DNA of 41,619 nt from a virus, in the IMG/VR virus record IMGVR_UViG_3300042197_000592, positions 1 through 41,619 of that record. One strand, written 5' to 3'. How positions within the stretch are numbered: the first letter of the stretch is position 1; every line of letters starts with the position of its first letter. The notes below the pieces were generated by a model that was not told the DNA's origin, did not search any database, and was given only the letters and a program-made list of their open reading frames with translations. Shown here piece after piece: positions 7,791 through 15,484 of the stretch. Both the position numbers and the translations under genes were made by a program.

Positions 7791-8348
7791 ATGAAATATA
7801 GAGTATGTGATGCCGTCACATTTGACGGAATGTTCTCTGAGGAAGAGTGCAAAGACATTATTGCTTTGGGTAAAGGAGCAATAATGGAAAAAGCCAAGCT
7901 ACAGCATACCGATGGTAATTGGCGGGTAGGCAGGGGTAGAAATTGCAGTTTGGCTTGGATAGGTAGGGATGTACCAGGGGCTAGCTGGGTGTTTCAGCGG
8001 TTCAGCTACATCTTTAATAAAATTACAGATGAAAATTATGGGTTTCGGATTCGCCCACCAGTAGCTCTTCAGTTTACCGAATACAAAATGTTACAGAACT
8101 ACGATTGGCATTTTGATAATGGAGCGGAAAATGATGTTCGTTTACTTACTTGCGTTGTTAACCTTAAAAACGCTGTTTGGGGAGGGGGAACGCAGATAAA
8201 GGCAAACAACTGGGTAGACGGAGATAAAGCAAATAACATTGGGGCTGGAACTTTCTTCCCTTGCTACTTGCTTCACCGAGCCAAGAAGGTTATTCTGGGT
8301 ACTCGCTACAGCTTGGTCGGCTGGGCGACATCGAGGAGCCTACAATGA
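7791..8348 (+). CDS. 2-oxoglutarate/Fe(II)-dependent oxygenase (185 aa)
   Basis: Predicted dioxygenase of the prolyl-hydroxylase-like (PKHD) type, coupling 2-oxoglutarate decarboxylation to hydroxylation of an unknown substrate. The iron triad is visible: His107 and Asp109 in WHFDNG, and the distal His162 in LLHRAKK, followed by Arg172 (GTRYSLVGW), which should bind the 2-oxoglutarate carboxylate. QFTEYKMLQNYDWHFD fits the second double-stranded-helix strand. AAAGGAG precedes the ATG. It sits between primase-helicase and DNA polymerase, overlapping the latter by four bases. T7 has no such gene, but T4-like and aquatic phages often do. Possible substrates are a DNA base, a nucleotide or a protein. 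Confidence 0.9.
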   Translation: MKYRVCDAVTFDGMFSEEECKDIIALGKGAIMEKAKLQHTDGNWRVGRGRNCSLAWIGRDVPGASWVFQRFSYIFNKITDENYGFRIRPPVALQFTEYKMLQNYDWHFDNGAENDVRLLTCVVNLKNAVWGGGTQIKANNWVDGDKANNIGAGTFFPCYLLHRAKKVILGTRYSLVGWATSRSLQ

Positions 8349-10186
8349 ACGACTCAATTTATATTTTTGATTTGGAATCGGATCACTTGATTCCAGATAT
8401 GACGGCTATTCATTGTATAGCCATAAAAGACCCTGTTAAGGGTGTTTCTTATCGGTTTTCTTCTCAGCAGAAGAACATAGAGCAGGGTATTGAGTTGCTT
8501 AAAAACGCTAGTCTTATCATTGGTCACAACATCATTGATTTTGATATCCCTGCAATTCAAAAGCTTTATCCTTCTTTTGAGCCTTCTGGTAAGGTATTTG
8601 ATACTATCGTTTGTTCCAGATTGATTTGGGCTGATATGAAGGAAAAGGACTTTGCTAGGGTAATTTCAGACCCCTCTTTTCCTAAAAAGCTGATTGGATC
8701 GCATAGCTTGAAGGCTTGGGGGTATCGGGTTGGTGTGCTAAAGGGCGATTACAAGGAGTCTGATAAAGCTGACTTTTCTAAATGGTCGCAAGAGATGGAG
8801 GATTATTGCGTTCAAGATGTGGAGGTAACTGAGCGGCTGTGGAGGCTGATTGTGAGTAAGAACTACTCTCCCACATCTTTGGAGCTTGAGCATCGGTTTG
8901 CTATTATTATGCAAAAACAGCAAGCTCACGGCTTTTGTTTTGATGTTCCGAAAGCTCAAAAGCTTTACGTGGATTTATGCAAGAAGCGGGTTGAAATTGA
9001 AAAAACACTTCAGAGCGTTTTTGAGCCAGACAAAGAAGTGATGAAGTCAACGTTGTGGAACACGCCAGATGGTAAAGTCTGGGCTACCAAGAAAGAAGCT
9101 GTGACCGCTGGGTATAAAGCCAAAGAAGTTACAAAGGGGGAAGCCAAGATAAAGGAGACTCCTTTTAATCCAGGTTCACGAGACCAGATTGCTGACAGGT
9201 TTATTAAAAAGTATGGGTGGAGACCGCTAGAATTTACCCCAGACGGAAAGCCAAAGATTGATGAAGCAGTTTTGAATGAGCTTAATTTTGCAGAAGCCAA
9301 GCCTCTTTGTGAGTATCTTATGGTACAGAAGCGGATTGGTCAGTTGGCTGAAGGAAACGAGGCTTGGATTAAGATGGAAAGGAAGGGAAAAATTTATGGA
9401 CGGATTATTACGAATGGGGCTGTTACAGGACGTTGTACGCACAAAAACCCTAATATGGCGCAAGTTCCTAGTGCTAGTAGTCCGTATGGTAAGGAATGTA
9501 GGTCTCTTTTTTCGGTTCCCCAAGGGTATAAGCTTGTTGGAGCGGACGCTTCTGGCATTGAGCTTCGCTGTCTTGCTCATTATATGGCTCGTTTTGACGA
9601 TGGTAGTTACGCTCAACTTCTCTTGAATGGAGACATTCATACTGAAAACCAGAAGGCCGCTGGGTTGCCTACAAGAGCAGACGCTAAAACCTTTATCTAC
9701 GCCTTTCTTTACGGAGCGGGAGATGAAAAGATTGGCAAGATTATTGGCAAAGGTGTTGAGGCTGGGAAAAAGATTAAAGCAGAGTTTTTGAAACAGACAC
9801 CAGCGTTGAAGCGGTTGAAAGAGGAGATAGATGTTGTTTTACAATCTAGGGATTGGCTTACAGGGTTGGACGGCAGAAAGCTTTCAATCCGTTCCAAACA
9901 CGCCGCTTTAAACACGCTTCTTCAATCAGCGGGAGCTTTGATTATGAAACAGGCAACCATCGTTTTGTACGATGTACTAAGAAAGCAGGGACTTATCTGG
10001 GGTAAGGATTTTGCTTTTGTAGCTCATATTCACGATGAAATTCAGATACAGGCTAGGGAAGCTGTGGCCGAGGCTGTTGGTAAATTTGCTGTTGAATCAA
10101 TCAAGGAGTCTGGTCGGTTGTTCAAATTCAGATGCCCTTTGGATGGCGAGTTTAGAATCGGGAACAACTGGGCAGAAACACATTGA
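8345..10186 (+). CDS. DNA polymerase, family A with 3'-5' exonuclease (T7 gp5-like, 613 aa)
   Basis: Replicative polymerase. The start at 8345 (GAGGAG upstream) is preferred over the in-frame 8261. Exonuclease residues: Asp9/Glu11 (FDLESD), GHNIIDFDIP and YCVQDVEVTE. Polymerase motif A has Asp401 (GADASGIELR), motif B runs R444...K448...Y452 (ADAKTFIYAFLYGAG), and motif C is HDE 563-565. The C-terminus NNWAETH resembles T7 PNWAICH. It is about 90 residues shorter than T7 gp5, and the thumb segment that carries the thioredoxin-binding loop in T7 (here roughly residues 215-270, lysine-rich) is shorter. Tyr452 corresponds to T7 Tyr526 and to E. coli Pol I residue 762. Confidence 0.97.
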   Translation: MNDSIYIFDLESDHLIPDMTAIHCIAIKDPVKGVSYRFSSQQKNIEQGIELLKNASLIIGHNIIDFDIPAIQKLYPSFEPSGKVFDTIVCSRLIWADMKEKDFARVISDPSFPKKLIGSHSLKAWGYRVGVLKGDYKESDKADFSKWSQEMEDYCVQDVEVTERLWRLIVSKNYSPTSLELEHRFAIIMQKQQAHGFCFDVPKAQKLYVDLCKKRVEIEKTLQSVFEPDKEVMKSTLWNTPDGKVWATKKEAVTAGYKAKEVTKGEAKIKETPFNPGSRDQIADRFIKKYGWRPLEFTPDGKPKIDEAVLNELNFAEAKPLCEYLMVQKRIGQLAEGNEAWIKMERKGKIYGRIITNGAVTGRCTHKNPNMAQVPSASSPYGKECRSLFSVPQGYKLVGADASGIELRCLAHYMARFDDGSYAQLLLNGDIHTENQKAAGLPTRADAKTFIYAFLYGAGDEKIGKIIGKGVEAGKKIKAEFLKQTPALKRLKEEIDVVLQSRDWLTGLDGRKLSIRSKHAALNTLLQSAGALIMKQATIVLYDVLRKQGLIWGKDFAFVAHIHDEIQIQAREAVAEAVGKFAVESIKESGRLFKFRCPLDGEFRIGNNWAETH

Positions 10187-10594
10187 ATGAGGAAAATAAC
10201 CAATGAAGAACTTAGCTACTTCGCAGGATATTTTGACGGCGAAGGATGTATACACGCTCGCTACAACCACTCTCGATACTTTACTGTCGAAGTGCTTGTT
10301 ACTAGCACGTACCCTATGGTCTGTCGTTCAATGTGTAGGGCGTTTGGCGGTGTTGTTTCCCATAATCGTCACGGAAATTCTAAGACACGCCATAAGTTCA
10401 AGAATTACAGGAACTTCTATAGGTGGAGGATTTTTGGGACAAACGCCATCGTGGTTCTCAAAAGACTATTCCCATTTTTGCGTGAAAAAAAGGAACAGGC
10501 TCGACTTGGGATACGTTTGTACAAAGAAAAAGACAGAATTAGAAAGTCCCAAATTGTTGCCCAGATTGCTTCGCTTAAGAGGGTGCAATATTAA
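10187..10594 (+). CDS. LAGLIDADG-type homing endonuclease, single motif (135 aa)
   Basis: The N-terminal LSYFAGYFDGEGCIHARY is a good LAGLIDADG helix with the catalytic acidic residue, followed by the beta-rich basic body seen in this family (RNFYRWRIFGTNA). One motif in 135 residues means it would act as a homodimer. It begins on the base after the DNA polymerase stop and has no ribosome site of its own beyond the polymerase end, so it depends on polymerase translation. Free-standing endonucleases next to a polymerase gene usually cut an allele lacking them and spread by recombination. The polymerase gene is not interrupted by an intron or intein. Confidence 0.87.
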   Translation: MRKITNEELSYFAGYFDGEGCIHARYNHSRYFTVEVLVTSTYPMVCRSMCRAFGGVVSHNRHGNSKTRHKFKNYRNFYRWRIFGTNAIVVLKRLFPFLREKKEQARLGIRLYKEKDRIRKSQIVAQIASLKRVQY

Positions 10595-10609
10595 AAAAGG
10601 AGTAAAAGA

Positions 10610-11368
10610 ATGAAACCAACATTATTAATAGACGGAGATGTAGTAGCCTACAAAACATCATTCCTATCGGAACAGCCCTTTCATTGGGGTGACGATATGT
10701 GGACTTTGCATTGTGACTTTAAAGAAGTTACAGGAAGAACGTATTCTTTTATTGAAGATTTAAAAAACGAATTGGGTGCAGGGGATGTGATTATTGCGCT
10801 ATCCCATAAAGATAACTTTAGAAAAAAGATTTCCCCAACTTACAAAGCTAATCGTGTTTCTATGAGAAAACCTGTTGTACTCAGCCAGCTTAAAGAGTAT
10901 CTCATATCTGCATTTAAAACTGAAATTTGGGAAAATGCCGAGGCTGATGACGTTATTGGTGTAATGGCTACTGGGGAGTATAAAGATAAATGTATTGCTG
11001 TAAGCATAGACAAAGATTTTAAGACTCTTCCTGTTAAGCAGTATAACCCAGACAAACCAGAAGAAGGGGTTCGAGACATTTCAGATGATGAAGCTGATTA
11101 TTGGTTTATGTATCAGACTTTAACTGGGGACACTACGGACGGATATCCAGGTTGCCCTGGTATCGGTCCAAAGCGAGCCGAAGGCATTCTTGGAGAAATT
11201 GGGCAAGGCTCTTTGCCTTTTTATTGGGAGTGCGTCAAAGCCTGTTTTAAGAAAGCAGGGTTTGGGGAAGAAGAGGCTATTGTTCAAGCCAGACTTGCTC
11301 GGATTCTTAGGAATGGAGAATATGACAAAACAACCAAAACGCCGTTTCTCTGGAAACCGAAATCGTAA
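10610..11368 (+). CDS. 5'-3' exonuclease (T7 gp6-like, 252 aa)
   Basis: FEN/flap-type exonuclease that degrades host DNA and removes primers. Metal-binding aspartates: IDGD near residue 6, EADDVIG near 106, SIDKDFKTLP near 129, and the helix-three-turn-helix region GDTTDGYPGCPGIGPKRA near 168. It is shorter than T7 gp6 (300 aa), but the catalytic core is complete. AAAGGAG precedes the ATG. The next gene starts within its last 47 bases. Confidence 0.93.
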   Translation: MKPTLLIDGDVVAYKTSFLSEQPFHWGDDMWTLHCDFKEVTGRTYSFIEDLKNELGAGDVIIALSHKDNFRKKISPTYKANRVSMRKPVVLSQLKEYLISAFKTEIWENAEADDVIGVMATGEYKDKCIAVSIDKDFKTLPVKQYNPDKPEEGVRDISDDEADYWFMYQTLTGDTTDGYPGCPGIGPKRAEGILGEIGQGSLPFYWECVKACFKKAGFGEEEAIVQARLARILRNGEYDKTTKTPFLWKPKS

Positions 11369-11696
11369 AAAAGTTTACATATCTGGTCCGATGACTGGAT
11401 TACCAAACTTGAATTACGAAGCTTTCCACAAGAAAGCTGAAGTGCTTAGAAAGCAGGGCTATGCTGTGGCTAACCCTGCCGAGCATTTTAATGGGAGACA
11501 GGATTTGGATAGGGAAACCTACTTAAAAGAGGACGTAAAACAGCTAGTGGCTTGCGATTACATTACTTTTTTAGAGGGGTGGAAAAGCAGTAAAGGGGCT
11601 GTTTTGGAATACCTTATTTCTTTAGAGTGTGGTATAAAAGTACTAGAAAAGGAGGAGCATTGTGAAAGATGTGGCAGTAAAAGATTCGGGGCGTAG
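11322..11696 (+). CDS. DUF4406 protein, nucleoside deoxyribosyltransferase-like (124 aa)
   Basis: KVYISGPMTGLPNLNYEAFH and WKSSKGAVLEYLIS are the signatures of the DUF4406 family, which shares the fold of nucleoside 2-deoxyribosyltransferases. It probably acts on nucleotides, but no reaction is established. The frame is open from 11190; the ATG at 11322 is chosen because AGGA lies nine bases before it and the preceding residues have no family match. It ends in a small CERCG motif. It overlaps the exonuclease and the next gene (35 bases). Confidence 0.8.
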   Translation: MTKQPKRRFSGNRNRKKVYISGPMTGLPNLNYEAFHKKAEVLRKQGYAVANPAEHFNGRQDLDRETYLKEDVKQLVACDYITFLEGWKSSKGAVLEYLISLECGIKVLEKEEHCERCGSKRFGA

Positions 11697-12021
11697 GCAA
11701 GAATTTAATACAGGGTCTAGGAGAGACACCAGAGACGGCAAAGGTCGTTTTGATCTTCTTATGCCTCACGCTATCTTCTTGATTGCTAGGCAGTTAGAAG
11801 AAGGTGCTAAAAAATATGGGGATAGGAACTGGGAAAAAGGCCAACCATTATCTAGGTATATGGACTCAGCTTTACGCCATCTGTTTAAACATTTAGAGGG
11901 ACATACTGATGAGCGGCACGATGTAGCCGCCGCTTGGAACTTACTTGCTATGATTGAAACAGCCCATAGTATTGAAACAGGCAAATTGCCCAAAGAGCTA
12001 GATGACCTTTATAACAAATAA
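11662..12021 (+). CDS. dATP/dGTP diphosphohydrolase-like protein (DUF5664 / MazG-like, 119 aa)
   Basis: An all-alpha nucleotide pyrophosphohydrolase-like protein: FDLLMPHAIFLIARQLEEG, YGDRNWEKG, SALRHLFKHLEG and ERHDVAAAWNLLAM carry the Glu, His and Asp residues expected to bind metal. Relatives in phages are annotated as dATP/dGTP diphosphohydrolases; some take part in changing the purine nucleotide pool. GTG start with AAGGAGGAG just upstream. It follows the DUF4406 gene, forming a small nucleotide-metabolism pair at the end of the replication block. No PurZ-like adenylosuccinate synthetase is present, so base Z synthesis is not suggested. Confidence 0.8.
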   Translation: MKDVAVKDSGRRQEFNTGSRRDTRDGKGRFDLLMPHAIFLIARQLEEGAKKYGDRNWEKGQPLSRYMDSALRHLFKHLEGHTDERHDVAAAWNLLAMIETAHSIETGKLPKELDDLYNK

Positions 12022-12232
12022 TAAACAAAAATCAAGTGTTGACGATGCTGATAATTTTCCTAAAGTGTCAGAAGTGTTGTTAAAGAAACTTAACGACAGC
12101 ATCCCAGAAAGATGCCCAGAGTTGGATTGGACTGATAGGATGGTCTGGTTCTACGCTGGTCAACGCTCAGTAGTTCGTCTCTTAGAGAAGAAGTACGAGC
12201 AACAAAACGAAAACATCCTAACAGGTAATTAA
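12002..12232 (+). CDS. Hypothetical protein (76 aa)
   Basis: A soluble 76-residue protein overlapping the previous gene by 20 bases. The second half (LDWTDRMVWFYAGQRSVVRLLEKKY) is probably amphipathic helices. Short proteins with this WTDRM..W.AGQR pattern are seen in other phages, usually without a function. AAAGAG lies close to the ATG. No further assignment. Confidence 0.6.
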   Translation: MTFITNNKQKSSVDDADNFPKVSEVLLKKLNDSIPERCPELDWTDRMVWFYAGQRSVVRLLEKKYEQQNENILTGN

Positions 12233-12245
12233 GGAGAACAAATAT

Positions 12246-12482
12246 ATGTGTATTGGCGGCGGCGGTTATTCAATGCCTCCTCCTCCTCCTCCTCCTCCCC
12301 CGCCTCCCCCTGCGCCACCCCCGCCTACGGAGACAGCGAAGAAGTTGGAGACCCCAGAGCCGATCAAAGCTAAGAGCGGTTCTGAAGGAGTGCGTATTAA
12401 AGCTAGAGGTCGTGGTGGGTTGCGTATTGACAATGAGCAAACTCGTGTTGCTCGTGGATACAATATCCCTACGGACAATTAA
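12246..12482 (+). CDS. Small proline-rich virion protein, T7 gp7.3-like (78 aa)
   Basis: Begins MCIGGGGYSM, then twelve consecutive prolines, alanine and four more prolines, a charged middle, and a C-terminus GGLRIDNEQTRVARGYNIP. T7 gp7.3, a small virion/tail protein at this same position before the portal gene, also ends in a glycine-rich GINI signature, and phage proteins ending LRI...GLNIP are common here. The assignment rests on position and this tail motif, not on full-length similarity. The DNA of the proline tract is a CCT microsatellite that could vary in length. AAGGAG precedes the start. Confidence 0.62.
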   Translation: MCIGGGGYSMPPPPPPPPPPPPAPPPPTETAKKLETPEPIKAKSGSEGVRIKARGRGGLRIDNEQTRVARGYNIPTDN

Positions 12483-12491
12483 GGAGTATCA

Positions 12492-12773
12492 ATGACATCA
12501 CCAGCGATTTATTCGCATCTTGGGCAGTACGGAGCAAAAGTGATTATTGGAGACGGAACAACGGCGGTGACTCCCGATGCTGGATTTGCATTTGGGACGA
12601 TCTACTTTGTTGAGTCTGGTCATCTACACAGCCTAACGGCTCGTGGATGGACAGGCGACTCTATCGCCAACAAATCTTTTGCGGCTGATGCACGGATTCA
12701 CGGCTATTTTACAAGCGTGACTGTGCAGAGCAACAAAACTGTTATTGCCTATAACATCCCTGCCAAGACCTAA
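12492..12773 (+). CDS. Hypothetical protein before the portal, possible virion component (93 aa)
   Basis: A 93-residue protein rich in glycine, threonine and serine with alternating hydrophobic residues (FGTIYFVESGHLHSLTARG; HGYFTSVTVQSNKTVIAYNIP), which suggests a small beta fold. The start follows AAGGAG. It lies between the gp7.3-like gene and the portal, so a structural role such as decoration is plausible but unproven. No named family recognised. Confidence 0.6.
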   Translation: MTSPAIYSHLGQYGAKVIIGDGTTAVTPDAGFAFGTIYFVESGHLHSLTARGWTGDSIANKSFAADARIHGYFTSVTVQSNKTVIAYNIPAKT

Positions 12774-12777
12774 TTAA

Positions 12778-14349
12778 ATGGTCGAGAACGCAAAAGCGGC
12801 TTACTTAGAGCTAGCTTCTCAACGCCTTAGTTTTTTACAAAGGGCTAGGGACTGCGCTGAGTTGACGATACCGACCCTCGTTCCACCCGAAGGTCATAGT
12901 TACGCCACTAGATATTACACCCCCTTTCAAGGGGTGGGTGCTAGGGGTGTAAACAATTTGTCTTCTAAGTTGTTGCTTGCTTTGCTTCCCCCTAATCAGC
13001 CGTTTTTTAGAATGGCTGTTGATACCTACTTGCTAAAGAAGCAGGGTGGAGACGATACTCTTAAGACAGAGCTAGAAAAAGCCCTTGGAGAAGTTGAAAG
13101 GGCGATTATGACGGAAGTGGAAACGTCTTCCATCCGTGTGGGGGCGTTTGAAGCTCTTAAACAACTGATTGTTTCTGGAAACTCCCTTATCTACGTCCCA
13201 GATCGGGGCGGTATGCGTGTGTTTAAGATGGACAGCTACGTTGTGAAACGTGATCCGTCTGGTTCAGTTTTGTATTTGGTAACTAAAGAAACTATTTCGC
13301 CAGTTACTCTTCCTAAAGAAATTCGTGCCATTACTAAAAGCGGCGATACTACCAAGGAAAAAACTTTGGAATTGTATACTGCCGTGTGCCGTGAAGAAGA
13401 TGGCTGGTATGTGTTCCAAGAAATAAATGGAATTAAAATTCCAGGCACGATTGGAAAATACGCTTTAGACAAAAACCCCTACATTCCTCTTCGGTACAAT
13501 CGAGTTGACGGAGAGGATTATGGACGTGGGTTTGTTGAAGAATACTTTGGGGATTTGCGTTCTCTGGAAGCGTTGACTAAAGCCATTGTTGAAGGTTCAG
13601 CGGCGGCTTCTAAAGTATTGTTTTTGGTTAACCCCAATGGTGCTACTAGGGCTAAAATCCTTGCTGAAACTCCTAATGGCGGGTTTGCGGCTGGTAATGC
13701 CGCTGATGTCACGACTTTGCAGTTGCAGAAGTTTAATGATTTTAGGGTGGCTCAAGATACAGCCAATCAGATTACCCAACGCCTTTCGTTTGCTTTCTTG
13801 CTTAATAGCTCAGTCCAGCGTGATGCAGAGCGAGTAACTGCTGAAGAAGTGCGATTTATGGCTCAAGAGTTGGAAGCGGCTTTGGGCGGTGCTTACTCGG
13901 TAATGTCCCAAGAGTTTCAGCTACCCCTAGTTAATCGTCTTATGGACAGGATGGCTAAGAAAGGTCGTTTGCCTAAATTACCTAAAGATATTGTAAATCC
14001 TATGATAGTTACAGGTGTTGAGGCTCTTGGTAGAGGTAACGATTTGAATAAGCTGGATATGTTTGTTGGCGGTGTTGGTCAGATTCTTGGACCAGATATT
14101 CTTAGCCAGTTTGTTAATATAGGTGACTACCTAAAACGTAGGGCTACCGCTATTGGTATTAATACTGATGGTCTGATTAAGACTGAGGAAGAAATTGCTC
14201 AATCAGCCCAGCAAAATCAAATGATGGGTATGATGGAAAGCCTTGGACCTCAAGGAATTAAAGCTGTTTCAGATAATTTAGTTGCATCTCAGAAGACAGG
14301 TGCGCTACAACAAGCTATGCAACAGGCGCAAGCCCAAGCACAGCAGTAA
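12778..14349 (+). CDS. Portal protein / head-tail connector (T7 gp8-like, 523 aa)
   Basis: Forms the dodecameric ring through which DNA is packaged and released. The N-terminus closely follows T7 gp8: ASQRLSFLQRARDCAELTIP, YYTPFQGVGARGVNNLSSKL and LALLPPNQPFFR. Length 523 against T7 536. The C-terminus is glutamine-rich (QQAMQQAQAQAQQ), as in other portals of this group. There is no clear ribosome site before the ATG; the gene starts five bases after the previous stop, so it may rely on re-initiation. Confidence 0.96.
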   Translation: MVENAKAAYLELASQRLSFLQRARDCAELTIPTLVPPEGHSYATRYYTPFQGVGARGVNNLSSKLLLALLPPNQPFFRMAVDTYLLKKQGGDDTLKTELEKALGEVERAIMTEVETSSIRVGAFEALKQLIVSGNSLIYVPDRGGMRVFKMDSYVVKRDPSGSVLYLVTKETISPVTLPKEIRAITKSGDTTKEKTLELYTAVCREEDGWYVFQEINGIKIPGTIGKYALDKNPYIPLRYNRVDGEDYGRGFVEEYFGDLRSLEALTKAIVEGSAAASKVLFLVNPNGATRAKILAETPNGGFAAGNAADVTTLQLQKFNDFRVAQDTANQITQRLSFAFLLNSSVQRDAERVTAEEVRFMAQELEAALGGAYSVMSQEFQLPLVNRLMDRMAKKGRLPKLPKDIVNPMIVTGVEALGRGNDLNKLDMFVGGVGQILGPDILSQFVNIGDYLKRRATAIGINTDGLIKTEEEIAQSAQQNQMMGMMESLGPQGIKAVSDNLVASQKTGALQQAMQQAQAQAQQ

Positions 14350-14373
14350 ACAAAAAACAAAGGAGTATAAAAA

Positions 14374-15099
14374 ATGAATGAAGGTCAAGTAGTCATTACT
14401 AGTCCCGAAAGTGGTGCTGTTGCACCCGAACCCACTAACCCTCAATCGGTTGTCCCCTCTGATAATACTACTGAGCGGCCAGCTTGGTTGCCTCAAAAAT
14501 TTCAAAATACAGAAGAGTTAGCTAGGGCTTATTCCGAACTTGAAAGTAAGTTAGGTAATCGGGGTACACCCGAAGAACAGCTTCAAGAAAGCCTACCTAA
14601 CGAACAACTTCCCCCAGATTTTTCAAAATTTGGGTCTGAATACCTCCAGAATGGAAGGTTAAGCGATCAGAGTTATGATGAACTTGCTTCTAGGGGTATT
14701 CCTCGTGAAGTGGTGGACGCTTACATCTCTGGTCAACAGGCCGTTCAAGAGCGTGAAGTCAATACAGTTATGACTGATATTGGCGGTAAAGAGAATTTTG
14801 ACGCTCTTTCTAAGTGGGCGGCAAGTAACCTCAGTCAAGATGAATTGGACGCTTATAACGCTATGGTTATGGGCGGCAATCTACAGCAAGCTCGTATGGC
14901 CGTTAAAGGGCTGTATGCTCAGTATCTATCTGGTAGCTCTGAGCCTAGCTTGCTAGGTGGCAGTACTGGACGATATTCTGGTGATGGCTTCCGCTCTACG
15001 GCAGAAGTTATTCAAGCTATGAAAGACCCTCGTTACCAGAATGACGAAGCTTACCGAAAAGACGTTCAAAACCGCTTGTCGGTTTCTGAAATCATCTAA
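14374..15099 (+). CDS. Scaffolding / capsid assembly protein (T7 gp9-like, 241 aa)
   Basis: Lies between portal and capsid like T7 gene 9 (307 aa). The protein is acidic and low in complexity, with an ERPAWLPQKFQNTEELARAYSELE motif typical of podovirus scaffolds, a helical centre (FDALSKWAASNLSQDELDAY), and a C-terminal FRSTAEVIQAMKDPRYQ segment, also typical. It should guide procapsid assembly and then leave. AAAGGAG precedes the ATG. Its 5' part holds one copy of a 28-base repeat found again at 37148. Confidence 0.92.
   Translation: MNEGQVVITSPESGAVAPEPTNPQSVVPSDNTTERPAWLPQKFQNTEELARAYSELESKLGNRGTPEEQLQESLPNEQLPPDFSKFGSEYLQNGRLSDQSYDELASRGIPREVVDAYISGQQAVQEREVNTVMTDIGGKENFDALSKWAASNLSQDELDAYNAMVMGGNLQQARMAVKGLYAQYLSGSSEPSLLGGSTGRYSGDGFRSTAEVIQAMKDPRYQNDEAYRKDVQNRLSVSEII
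14442..14469. repeat. 28-base repeat, copy inside the scaffold gene
   Basis: Matches 37148-37175 at 27 of 28 positions (C at 14447 against A at 37153), with a perfect 22-base core. Here it encodes part of the scaffold N-terminus (VVPSDNT). The other copy is in a non-coding tract. A match this long is not expected by chance in 41 kb. Confidence 0.85.
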
Positions 15100-15113
15100 A
15101 GGAGGATAAAACT

Positions 15114-15281
15114 ATGACCTGGATTACTGAAAACTTTGCTAACATTATGGCAATCATTGGTGCGGTGATTGTGGTTGCTCGGCTTGTTGTAAAGCTGACT
15201 CCTAGCCCAGCCGATGACAGCGTTCTTGAGAAAATTGTTAACGTTCTCAAGGCTGTTGGCCTTCACATTAACGACAAATAA
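15114..15281 (+). CDS. Small membrane protein, holin-like (55 aa)
   Basis: ATG with AAAGGAGG upstream. One hydrophobic segment at residues 8-27 (FANIMAIIGAVIVVARLVV), then LTPSPADDSVLEKIVNVLKAVGLHI. Small phage membrane proteins with a TP(S/T)P.DD motif after a transmembrane helix are often annotated as possible holins; that is the best guess here, without proof. It is the first of three overlapping small envelope genes between scaffold and capsid; the next ATG overlaps its stop (TAATG). Confidence 0.65.
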   Translation: MTWITENFANIMAIIGAVIVVARLVVKLTPSPADDSVLEKIVNVLKAVGLHINDK

Positions 15282-15484
15282 TGTTTACGTGGCTAATTGA
15301 GTTAATCATAGCCATCTTAAAGTTCTTTGTAGTAGAAAATGTGCGGGAACAAGGCAAACCTACCAAAGCTGAAGATGCCGCTCCTTTGCCTCCTTACTTG
15401 CGTAGCCGTTTTATTGACAGGATGCGCCAGTACGATAGAGAGCAAAAAAGTGGTGTTTCTCGACCCTCAGACATCAATCATTAG
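15281..15484 (+). CDS. Small membrane-anchored protein, candidate i-spanin-like (67 aa)
   Basis: An N-terminal hydrophobic segment (residues 2-19, FTWLIELIIAILKFFVVE) is followed by a hydrophilic tail with charged residues (RSRFIDRMRQYDREQK). The start shares bases with the preceding stop. The lipoprotein gene at 15339 begins within it in another frame, like Rz/Rz1 pairs. It is short for an i-spanin and has little coiled coil, so the assignment is tentative. Confidence 0.55.
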   Translation: MFTWLIELIIAILKFFVVENVREQGKPTKAEDAAPLPPYLRSRFIDRMRQYDREQKSGVSRPSDINH

